A stretch of 33,082 nucleotides of DNA from Deltaproteobacteria bacterium (lineage in GTDB: Bacteria; Myxococcota_A; UBA9042; PHBI01): NCBI GenBank assembly GCA_016792665.1, contig JAEUKJ010000726.1:1-33082 (forward strand). Direction: 5' to 3'. A program made the position numbers and the translations under genes. This document shows positions 15,922-22,867 of this stretch, one piece after another. Within the stretch, counting starts at the first letter, position 1. The number at the start of each line of letters is the position of its first letter. The notes below the pieces were generated by a model that did not search any database, was not told the origin of the DNA, and saw only the letters and a list, made by a program, of their open reading frames with translations.

Positions 15922-16956
15922 GTGTCTGAGCTGCGCTGGGATCCTCTCGACCGCGTCTGGTCGCTCATCGCCACCGAGCGCGGACGTCGCCCCACCGACT
16001 TCCTGCCGCCGCCGCGAAAGCCGGTCGACCGCCAGCGCCACCCCTGCCCGTTCTGCCTCATCATCGCGGGGCACGGCCCCTCGACGCGCATCCACGAACG
16101 CAAGGTCGTCGTCGATCGACGCGTCGTCGACCGCGTGCTGGTCGTCGCCAACCGCTTCCCGGCCCTCTCCATCGAGAGCCCGACCGAGCGGCGCCAGGTC
16201 GGCCCGTACGACAGCATCTCGGGGGTCGGGGCGCACGAGGTCGTGCTCGAGACGGGCCAGCACGACCTGCCCTTCCGGCGCTTCTCGGCCGAGCAGATCG
16301 CCGCGGTGCTCCTGACCTGGCGCGACCGCGTCGCGGACCTCATGCGCGACCGCCGCGTGCAGCACGTGCAGGTCTTCCAGAACGACGGGCCGCGCGCGGG
16401 GGCCACCCTCGAGCACGCGCACTCGCAGATCGTCGCGACCCCGGTGCGCCCACCGCGTCTCGTCCGGCAGCTCGAGGCCGCGCGCTCGCACTGGCTCGAG
16501 AAAGAGCGCTGCCTGCTCTGCGACATCCTCGCATACGAGACCGCCGACACCTCGCGCCGCGTGGCCGAAGACCCGAGCTTCTTCGCCTTCTGCCCCTACG
16601 CGAGCCGCCACCCGTTCGAGGTCCACATCGCCCCGCGCCGCCACTCGGCGCACTTCACGGCGCTCTCCGAGGACGACGCGCTCGGCCTCGGCCGCGTCAT
16701 GCAGAAGGTGATGACGGCGCTTGGCGCGGCCCTTCGCGATGCCGACATGAACATCTGCCTCACGCTCGCGCCCAGCACCCAGAGCTTCACGCGTGACCGC
16801 CTCGGTCTCGAGCAGCTCGACCTCTTCTGGCACTGGCGTCTCGAGATCCTGCCGCGCGTCGTGAGCTACGGCGGCTACGAGCTCGGCAGCGAGATCGTCA
16901 TCAACCCGACCTCACCCGAGGACGCGGCCCTGCATCTCCGGACCCTCCTCGATTGA
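15922..16956 (+). CDS. galT: Galactose-1-phosphate uridylyltransferase family protein
   Basis: Start GTG 15922 has GGAGGG (15912-15917) 4 bases upstream. The 344-residue protein opens with the family pattern SELRWDPLDRVWSLIATER. It has zinc-site cysteines CPFC (42-45) and CLLC (197-200), and the active-site HIT motif LEHAHSQ (163-169), in which H167 would be the nucleotidylated histidine. The family exchanges UMP between UDP-glucose and galactose-1-phosphate (Leloir pathway); some members are ADP-glucose phosphorylases. Its place directly after a GH57 glycosidase favours a role in glucan or sugar-phosphate metabolism, so the exact sugar is uncertain. It meets the yciO-type gene tail to tail at 16957-17000. 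Confidence 0.9.
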   Translation: MSELRWDPLDRVWSLIATERGRRPTDFLPPPRKPVDRQRHPCPFCLIIAGHGPSTRIHERKVVVDRRVVDRVLVVANRFPALSIESPTERRQVGPYDSISGVGAHEVVLETGQHDLPFRRFSAEQIAAVLLTWRDRVADLMRDRRVQHVQVFQNDGPRAGATLEHAHSQIVATPVRPPRLVRQLEAARSHWLEKERCLLCDILAYETADTSRRVAEDPSFFAFCPYASRHPFEVHIAPRRHSAHFTALSEDDALGLGRVMQKVMTALGAALRDADMNICLTLAPSTQSFTRDRLGLEQLDLFWHWRLEILPRVVSYGGYELGSEIVINPTSPEDAALHLRTLLD

Positions 16957-16958
16957 AG

Positions 16959-16979
16959 TCGCTCTCGGCAGGCGAGCGA
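16959..16979. terminator. Possible hairpin between convergent galT and yciO-type genes
   Basis: TCGCTC (16959-16964) and GAGCGA (16974-16979) form a 6-bp stem with a 9-base loop. There is no T-run on either side, so it is at best a weak or Rho-assisted terminator. Confidence 0.25.
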
Positions 16980-17000
16980 ACCGTCCCGGTGCCGCCGGCC

Positions 17001-17615
17001 CTACTCGACCCAGTCGACAGGGCCCTTGCCCATGCGCACCAGCTCGGGCGGATCGACCGAGAAGTCGAGCACGGTCGACGGGTCGGCGATCTGCGGGCCC
17101 TGGTCCAGGACGAGATCGGGCCGCACGGCCAAGCGCTCGGCGATAGCGACGGGATCGAGCTCGTCACCGGCCAGCCAGGCGGGCACCGACGTCACGAGCA
17201 GGGGCTTGCCGAAGTCCTCGACCAGGGTCAGCGGCACTGGATGATCGGGCATGCGCACGCCGATCTGCTTGCGCTTGCCGGTGGCCTCTTTCGGCAGGTC
17301 GCGCGACGCCTTGAGCAGCACCGTGTATGGCCCCGGGAAGTGCCGGCGCATGAAGTGGAAGGCGGCGTCGGAGACCGCGCGCGCGACCGAGGCGACCTGC
17401 TTGAGATCCCCACAGATGACCGAGCAGCGATGGTTCTCGGTCATGCCCTTGGCGGTGTAGAGCTTGTCGACCGCCTTGCGATCGAAGGGGTCACAGCCCA
17501 GCGCGTAGACCGAGTCGGTCGGGAACAGGATGAGGCCGCCCTTCCTCACGACGTCGATGGCCGGCCCGATGAGCCAGGTCTCGGGGACGTCCCGATCGAG
17601 GGAGATGACCTTCAC
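17001..17615 (-). CDS. YciO-type YrdC/Sua5 domain protein
   Basis: The 204-residue protein matches the YciO branch of the YrdC/Sua5 family: AIDVVRKGGLILFPTDSVYALGC is the core (key part FPTDSVYALGC, 31-41), followed by ENHRCSVICGDLKQ (60-73), RRHFPGPYTVLLKAS, IGVRMPDHP and TSVPAWLAG. Relatives in the YrdC/TsaC branch make threonylcarbamoyl-AMP for tRNA t6A; YciO proteins share the RNA-binding fold, but their activity is less clear. The start is GTG 17615, forming a GTGA overlap with the stop of the upstream unknown gene, so translation is probably coupled. It ends convergently with the galT-like gene. Confidence 0.88.
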   Translation of the reverse strand: MKVISLDRDVPETWLIGPAIDVVRKGGLILFPTDSVYALGCDPFDRKAVDKLYTAKGMTENHRCSVICGDLKQVASVARAVSDAAFHFMRRHFPGPYTVLLKASRDLPKEATGKRKQIGVRMPDHPVPLTLVEDFGKPLLVTSVPAWLAGDELDPVAIAERLAVRPDLVLDQGPQIADPSTVLDFSVDPPELVRMGKGPVDWVE

Positions 17616-18496
17616 GTCGCGGACGTATGCCCGAGCGCCTGCGCGTAGGCAAGCATCCGCGCGTCGGCGCCCGCCGCGATCAAGGCCTGGCCGAGCTCCA
17701 GGCCGAAGCCCTTGGCCATCGCCAGCAGCGCCAGGGCCGTGCGGTCGAGGCTGCCCTTGGCGTGGTCGCGGGCCTCGGGGTCGGTGGCCTGGGCCTTTTC
17801 GTACTCGATCTTCGCCAGCGCCGCGTGCCGGACGATGGCCTTGGCGACGTTGTCCGGACGGGCCGGGTTGAGCCCGTTGATGACGTCATAGATCGCCTTG
17901 ATGCGCGCGATGCCACCCTGAGCGACGCCACCCAGGAGGTGCCCTATGTCGTCCAGCAAGCGCAGCGCGCGCCGCCGCGCGGCGTCGAAGGCCTCGGCGT
18001 CCTGGTCGGCCACGGCCGCGAGCATGAGCCAGTAGTAGAGCGCCAGCGCGCCCGCGAGATCGATCGGGTCCTTGGCGGAGCCGGTCTTGAAGTGGTCGGT
18101 GATGGCGGCGACCTCGGCCGTGATCTCGTCGGGCTCGATGCCCGCGAACAGCACCATCGGGTCGAGACCGACGCGCTTGGTGATGGCCTTCAAGACGTCG
18201 GGATCGCCCGCGATGAGCGCGACCTCGAGGGGCTCCAGGCGCCGTCGCCGGATCTGCTGGGCCGGCCACTTGGTCAGGAAGATCCCGCCGTGGGTCGCGA
18301 ACACCTTGGCCGCGAGCCAGAGCTCGCGCAGCACCTCGGCCGGCGCGGCCCCGAGCGTGTGGCGCGCGTCGGCGCGGCCGAGGTAGATCGGCAGGTAGCT
18401 CATGTGCTCGGGGTCGATGAAGACCCGGAGCTCGGCATCGGTCGCCGCGAGGTAGTTCGTCAGGGACTCGGACTGGCTCGTCGAAGGCGCTTCCAT
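17612..18496 (-). CDS. Unrecognised mostly alpha-helical protein
   Basis: I do not recognise this 294-residue protein. ATG 18496 is taken because the longer frame (to 18637) would read through a repeat-bearing gap and the end of the neighbouring gene. The sequence looks cytoplasmic and helical, with a hydrophobic patch (about 150-165, LAGALALYYWLMLAAVA) that is probably a buried helix rather than a membrane span. Motifs that could anchor a family search are YLPIYLGRADARHTLG (34-49) and GGIFLTKWPAQQIRRRRLEP (70-89). No catalytic signature is seen. It overlaps the yciO-type gene by 4 bases (GTGA) and follows the MalT-like TPR gene by 109 bases. A CATAGG hexamer ends 6 bases before the ATG, and there is no Shine-Dalgarno site. 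Confidence 0.75.
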   Translation of the reverse strand: MEAPSTSQSESLTNYLAATDAELRVFIDPEHMSYLPIYLGRADARHTLGAAPAEVLRELWLAAKVFATHGGIFLTKWPAQQIRRRRLEPLEVALIAGDPDVLKAITKRVGLDPMVLFAGIEPDEITAEVAAITDHFKTGSAKDPIDLAGALALYYWLMLAAVADQDAEAFDAARRRALRLLDDIGHLLGGVAQGGIARIKAIYDVINGLNPARPDNVAKAIVRHAALAKIEYEKAQATDPEARDHAKGSLDRTALALLAMAKGFGLELGQALIAAGADARMLAYAQALGHTSAT

Positions 18497-18537
18497 GCCG
18501 AACCTATGGCACAGCAACGCGCCCTCGGGAAAGGGGC

Positions 18538-18611
18538 CCCACCCTCGATGGGCGGAGCTCAGTCCCACGCGATGGGTGGAACTCAGATGAGCCCACCCTC
18601 GATGGTCACTC
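18538..18611. repeat. Three degenerate ~27-base tandem units with small dyads
   Basis: Units start at 18538, 18564 and 18592 (periods 26 and 28). Units 1 and 3 share CCCACCCTCGATGG; units 1 and 2 share GATGGGYGGARCTCAG. Units 1 and 2 contain CCCA-N5/7-TGGG dyads (18538-18552 and 18564-18576); in the shortened third unit the dyad is incomplete. The block lies between the TPR gene's stop (unit 3 covers it) and the unknown gene's start, about 40 bases upstream of ATG 18496. It could be an operator array, an RNA hairpin set or decayed repeat DNA. Confidence 0.7.
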
Positions 18612-20318
18612 CTGCGCGGGCTCGCTCGCGATGGCATCGACGGCGGACTCGGGCGCGCCCTCGTCGTTGGCCGACGCGTCCACTGCGCCCGCCTCCGAGG
18701 CGACCTGGCTCGTCTGGATGAGCGCCGAGGTGCTCGCGGCCCGCGGCGCGCCCCGATCGCCGCGATCCTTGGGCGCCCCGGCGAGCGGCGGCACGAGGGC
18801 CTGCACCGAGTTCAGGAGATCGGACTCGATCCCGAGCTCGGCCGCGATCACGTCGAGGCCGCGGCACAAGAGCGCCGAGCGATAACCCGTGGCCGCCGCG
18901 CCATCCAATGCCGCGAGCAGCGCCGCCCGCGCCCCCTCGCGCTGATTGGCGCCGTAGTGGCCGAGCGCCAGCGCGACGAGACTGTCCAGAGCCAGGGCTC
19001 GGTGGCCGATCTCCTCGGCGAAGGCCAGCGCCTGGTTGGCCGCGACGACCGCCGCCTCGGGCTGATGCAGCCCCGCGCGCACCATCGCCTCGGTCACCTT
19101 GAGCTTCGCCTCGATCGGCGACGCCAGTCCGTGCTTCGCCTCGCCGGCGGAACGCGCATCGCGCATGCTCTGCTGCTGGAGCCAGCGCTTGGCCTGCGAC
19201 TCGTCCTTCTTCAGGAGGGCCGTGCGCGCGCGCTGCGCCGCGAGCAGCTCGAGGGGCCAGCGGATCTGATGCCCGCCGAGCACGCGCTCCAGCTGGTCCA
19301 GCGTGAGCCGCGCCTCGTCGTATTCGCCGCGCATCGCAGCCAGCGCGGCGCGCGCGAGCTCGCCCTCGAGCGTCACGCGGATCGGATCGGCGGCTGTCGA
19401 CTCGGCCGCACGCACGACCGCCAGGTGCCGATCCGCCGCGGCGAGATCGAGCTGCGCCAGCGCCAGACGCGCGAGGCCCACCTCGGCCGCGAGGCGCTGC
19501 ACCTCGAGCCCCTCGCGCAGGTCGACCAGCACCGCCTGGTAGGCGGCCGTCGCCGCGCCGAGCATGCCACGTGCCTCGGCCACGCGACCGATCAGCACGG
19601 CCGCGTCGGCAGCGACTCTGGCCGCGCGGATGCCGCGGGCTTCCTTCGCGAGGATGTGGGCCGTCTCCAGGTCCGAGCTCGCGCCCGCGAAGTCGCCTGC
19701 CAGGTAGCGGCAGCGCCCGAGGATGACGAGGGCCCCCGCGCGCCAGAGCGGGTGGTCGGCCGACGCCGGGATCATGATGTCCTCGACCTGCGCGGGCAGC
19801 TTCCCGCCCGCGTCCGAGACCGCGCGCAGGTGCAGCCGGATCGCGTTCAGGGACTGCTCGAGCTCGGCAAAGGGGCGCAGCTCGACCTCGTCCGCGTCGC
19901 GCGTCACCTCGGCCAGCTTCATCTGCTGGAGGGCGCGCTCGGCCTGCGACAGGTGGCGCAGCGCCTCCTGGTAGTGCTGGTCGTAGATGCGCACCCACGC
20001 GCAGAGCGCCGAGAGCTTGGCGCTCTTCTGGCGATGGTCGTCGGGCAGGGCCATGAGCCAGCCCGCCAGCTCGCGCACGCCGCCATCGAGGAGGATGCGC
20101 TCGCCGTGCAGGGTCAGGAGGTCCGCGGCCCGCGCCCAGCGCTCGGTCTCGATGGCCGCCGCGATCTGCTCGTCCGGGGCCGACGCGAGCAGCGCCTCGG
20201 CACGTAGCGAGCGGGTGGCGCCCGAGCGGACCGCGCCGCGCGTCGGCGTCGCCGCAACCTGCGAATCCGTCGAAGGATTCTGGGAGTCTTGGGTGGTATC
20301 GGGGTCGGTAGTCACCAT
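18606..20318 (-). CDS. MalT-like TPR repeat protein without ATPase or DNA-binding domain
   Basis: ATG 20318 has AAGGAGG 4 bases upstream. The 570-residue protein starts with a Thr/Ser/Asp/Gln-rich tail (1-45), then consists almost wholly of helical repeats. The segment HGERILLDGGVRELAGWLMALPDD (part shown: GVRELAGWLMALPDD) matches the entry motif of the TPR array in MalT/LuxR-type regulators (COG2909 style). Later repeats such as AEVGLARLALAQLDLAAADRH and AALLAALDGAAATGYRSALL continue it. The C terminus (about 510-570) is Ala/Glu/Asp-rich and disordered. MalT itself also has an NTPase domain and a C-terminal HTH; both are absent here. It may bind partner proteins or small ligands. The large kinase at 8595-12734 carries a related TPR half, so common partners are possible but unproven. 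Confidence 0.85.
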   Translation of the reverse strand: MVTTDPDTTQDSQNPSTDSQVAATPTRGAVRSGATRSLRAEALLASAPDEQIAAAIETERWARAADLLTLHGERILLDGGVRELAGWLMALPDDHRQKSAKLSALCAWVRIYDQHYQEALRHLSQAERALQQMKLAEVTRDADEVELRPFAELEQSLNAIRLHLRAVSDAGGKLPAQVEDIMIPASADHPLWRAGALVILGRCRYLAGDFAGASSDLETAHILAKEARGIRAARVAADAAVLIGRVAEARGMLGAATAAYQAVLVDLREGLEVQRLAAEVGLARLALAQLDLAAADRHLAVVRAAESTAADPIRVTLEGELARAALAAMRGEYDEARLTLDQLERVLGGHQIRWPLELLAAQRARTALLKKDESQAKRWLQQQSMRDARSAGEAKHGLASPIEAKLKVTEAMVRAGLHQPEAAVVAANQALAFAEEIGHRALALDSLVALALGHYGANQREGARAALLAALDGAAATGYRSALLCRGLDVIAAELGIESDLLNSVQALVPPLAGAPKDRGDRGAPRAASTSALIQTSQVASEAGAVDASANDEGAPESAVDAIASEPAQE

Positions 20319-20430
20319 CTGCCTCCTTGCTGGGGACAGTGGACCACAATCAGCATGGTCGACGCAAGACAGCGGCGCCATGGCCGCCACTCACGGCGCC
20401 ATGGGCGAACGCTCATGAGGTCTCGCGCGC

Positions 20431-21558
20431 TCAGGTCGACGGGCGGAGGCGCTCGAAGCTCGCCAGGAAGTTCGCGCCGAGCGCCTTCACGATGAGCGGC
20501 TCGGGCCATTTGCGATCGAGCATCTTCTGGACGAGGCGCACGTACGAGACGCCCGAGCGCAGGTCGCTCGGCGGGATGATGGCGCCGTCGTAGTCGGTGC
20601 CCAGCGCGACGGCATCGTCGCCGCCGATCTTGCGGACGTGGTCCAGGTGATCGACGACCATGCCCGCGTCGTCGGGCGCGCCCCGGGTCCTCAAGAACGC
20701 CCGCGAGTAGATGACGCCCACCACCCCGCCCGAGTCGGCGATGGCCTTCACCTGTGCGTCGTCGAGGTTGCGCCAGTGCGGCTTCACGCCCGAGACGCCG
20801 GTGTGGGTCGCGATGAGCGGCAGGCTCTTGTCGTGGACCTCGACGGCGTCCCAGAAGCCGCGCGTGTTGATGTGCGCGAGGTCGACGAAGACGCGGCGCT
20901 CGTCCAGGTGGCGCACGAAGTCGCGGCCGACGTCGGTGAGTCCGCGCTTGCCCTTCCAGAGGCGGAACGGGCTCGACGTGATGCCGTAGGCCGCGTTGGT
21001 CAGGTGGACCAGCGTAACGCGCGTGACCACGTGCGGGCGTGCGCCGCGCTGTGGATCGGCCACCGCGTCGAGGCCGCTCGGCGAGCGCTCGAAGGCGTTG
21101 CCGCCCTGGACGCTCAAGAAGATGGCGTGCGCCCCGCGCGCCCTGGCGGCGCGATACTCGGCCTGGGTGCGGACGAGCTCCAGGTGCCCATCGGTCGCCG
21201 CGACCATGGCGTGGAAGCGCTCGAGGTTCTTCTGGAAGACCACCCAGCGCCGCGTCGCGCGTCGGAACGGGTTGGTCGTGATGGACCACATCGCGCCGGT
21301 GAGCCCCGACTCGAGGACGCGCGGGATGTCGAGGTGCCCGAAGAAGCGGCCCCCCAGGAAGCCGCGCTCGTGCCGCTTCATGAGGTCGTAGCGCACCAGC
21401 GGGAGGCGCGGCGGGATGAAGGTGTCGATGTGGAGGTCGATGAGATCGGCGCCGAGCAGCAGCTCGGCCGCGGCCAGCGAGACCCCCTGCGAGGCCGCGA
21501 GCTGGGCGGCGGTCGGCTTCGGGACGGCGAGCGACGACGGACCCGGGGTCGCGGTCAT
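20431..21558 (-). CDS. Membrane dipeptidase family (peptidase M19) protein with a changed metal ligand
   Basis: The 375-residue protein has the amidohydrolase-type M19 motifs: DLHIDTF (H43, D45), VDLAHIN (H229), IATHTG (H252) and GTDYDG (D322, D324). At the position of the metal-bridging glutamate (GVEGGH in renal dipeptidase) it reads SVQGGN, so Gln151 replaces Glu. Family members cleave dipeptides, D-amino-acid dipeptides or related amides with two zinc ions. With the bridging ligand changed, metal occupancy or activity may differ. No signal peptide is seen, so it is probably cytoplasmic. ATG 21558 overlaps the upstream lipoprotein gene's stop by 4 bases. It is the last gene of the transketolase operon. 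Confidence 0.88.
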   Translation of the reverse strand: MTATPGPSSLAVPKPTAAQLAASQGVSLAAAELLLGADLIDLHIDTFIPPRLPLVRYDLMKRHERGFLGGRFFGHLDIPRVLESGLTGAMWSITTNPFRRATRRWVVFQKNLERFHAMVAATDGHLELVRTQAEYRAARARGAHAIFLSVQGGNAFERSPSGLDAVADPQRGARPHVVTRVTLVHLTNAAYGITSSPFRLWKGKRGLTDVGRDFVRHLDERRVFVDLAHINTRGFWDAVEVHDKSLPLIATHTGVSGVKPHWRNLDDAQVKAIADSGGVVGVIYSRAFLRTRGAPDDAGMVVDHLDHVRKIGGDDAVALGTDYDGAIIPPSDLRSGVSYVRLVQKMLDRKWPEPLIVKALGANFLASFERLRPST

Positions 21559-22298
21559 TGGGGGACTCCCGGGCTCCCCGCGGCGCCCGTCACCTGGACG
21601 GCGACCGAGCCGCGGCAGGTGAAGCCGACGGGCTCGCCGAAGGCCGACGCGTGGACCGCGCCGAGCACGCACTGCTGGAGCTCGGTGTCGCGGCTCGAGG
21701 CCGGGGTCGCGGCGGCGCGCAGCACGTCGCCGTGCGGGTCGACCTCGAACAGGACCTCGATGCTGCCGCGCACTGCGGGGCGCTCGTAGAGGACTCGCTT
21801 GGCGCAGGTGATCGCGCGCGCGCGGGCGTCTTTCAAGGCCGCCTCGAAGCCGGCCTGGGTGCAGACCGGAACGGCGCTCGGGCCGGCAGAATCCCCGCCC
21901 GGCCCCCCGGTCGAGGTCGACGCTTGAGCCCGGACGATGCCGAGCCCCAGCCAGACCTTGCGCCACGCGTCCTCGGCGCGCTCCAGGAGCAGCATCTCCG
22001 CCCCGTGCCGCGCGGCCTCGGCCCGCATGTCGGCGACCACGCCAGCGGGGGCGGTCGCGGGCAGGGCCTCGTTCGGGTCGACATCCCAGGTCGAGAAGCT
22101 GACAATCTGATAGGGACTCTCAAAACCCGTGGTCCGCACCTCGACCAGGGTCTCGTCTTTCGCCGCGGCCCCGCCCCCGCGGGTCGCGTGGCGCACGCCA
22201 CCGCAGGCCGAGAGCGCGAGCGCGAGACTGGCGCCAGCATGGAGCCACGGCGCGCCGACGAGGAAGCCGCGCGCGCGCTGCGAGAGGGGTCCGATCAT
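21555..22298 (-). CDS. Lipoprotein with AgmX/PglI-like C-terminal region
   Basis: The 247-residue product has a signal peptide ending LALALSAC (C32), a good lipobox. Residues about 50-125 contain VEVRTTGFESPYQIVSFSTW and a helix EMLLLERAEDAWRKVWLGLG. The C-terminal part has RGSIEVLFEVDPHGDVLRAAA (key residues GSIEVLFEVDPHGDV), SSRDTELQQCVLGAV and SAFGEP, the pattern of the AgmX/PglI C-terminal domain seen in TonB-like and myxobacterial gliding-related proteins (in the family, V..C....I..W.FP). Four cysteines after C32 could form disulfides in the periplasm. Both ends overlap neighbouring genes by 4 bases (ATGA). Its role is unknown; an envelope-spanning scaffold is plausible. Confidence 0.8.
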   Translation of the reverse strand: MIGPLSQRARGFLVGAPWLHAGASLALALSACGGVRHATRGGGAAAKDETLVEVRTTGFESPYQIVSFSTWDVDPNEALPATAPAGVVADMRAEAARHGAEMLLLERAEDAWRKVWLGLGIVRAQASTSTGGPGGDSAGPSAVPVCTQAGFEAALKDARARAITCAKRVLYERPAVRGSIEVLFEVDPHGDVLRAAATPASSRDTELQQCVLGAVHASAFGEPVGFTCRGSVAVQVTGAAGSPGVPQ

Positions 22299-22867
22299 GG
22301 CGGGAAGTCTCCGGGGCGAGAGCCATCGGGGGCAGGCAGGACTCGGATATCGCGGCCCTGGCCTGGGACGTCGAGGCGGCGCGCGACGAGGTCCACGCGG
22401 CGATAGATGGCGGCCGTGGTGATGACGACCAGGCGCTGTGTGCGGTCGTCGGGGACCATGCGCAGCTCGTCGCCGGTGGCGCCGGCGATCTCGTCGAGCT
22501 CCTTCGCGAGCTCGCTCGGCAAGAGGTAGGCGACCGGGCGGATGTAGATGCGTCGGGCCGCGGCACCCTTCCGGTCCAGCGCCGCGATGAGGGTGTGGAA
22601 GCGGGCCAGGCGCTCGGGGCTGTCTTTGACGACGACCACGTTGGGCTCGCGGCCCTTGACGATCGTCGCCTCGGGGGCGGGCCCGATGACCTTGTCCCAG
22701 AGGACGATGGCGCGATCGGCGTCGACTTCCTGGAGGAAGATGACCTCGGTCTTGAGCGAGCTCGCGCGGGCCGGTTCGGCGCCAGCGAGAAGAGAGCCCA
22801 GCGTCAGGACGAGCACGACGCCCGTCCACGCCCGGAGGCCTCTACGGGCTGGGACCGTGCCCCTCAA
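22295..22867 (-). CDS. Exported secretin N-domain-like protein without pore domain
   Basis: Start TTG 22867 overlaps the transketolase stop (TTGA), and GAAGGAG lies 8 bases upstream inside the transketolase end. The 190-residue product has a signal peptide (about 10-36) and two alpha/beta modules. The first (38-100) includes [21 protein letters not shown]; the second (105-170) includes [37 protein letters not shown] and a closing LDVP. These match the N1/N2 (NolW-like) domains of GspD/PilQ secretins. The beta-barrel pore domain is absent, so it cannot be a secretin by itself. It probably forms a periplasmic ring or adaptor, possibly with the AgmX-like lipoprotein encoded next. Confidence 0.8.
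   Translation of the reverse strand: MRGTVPARRGLRAWTGVVLVLTLGSLLAGAEPARASSLKTEVIFLQEVDADRAIVLWDKVIGPAPEATIVKGREPNVVVVKDSPERLARFHTLIAALDRKGAAARRIYIRPVAYLLPSELAKELDEIAGATGDELRMVPDDRTQRLVVITTAAIYRRVDLVARRLDVPGQGRDIRVLPAPDGSRPGDFPP

Noticed and set aside
20372-20410. Repeated GGCGCCATGG in the gap between dipeptidase and TPR genes
   Set aside because: Two copies of a GC-rich near-palindrome occur, with an imperfect stem, but there is no T-run and no clear promoter; too little to call a terminator or operator.
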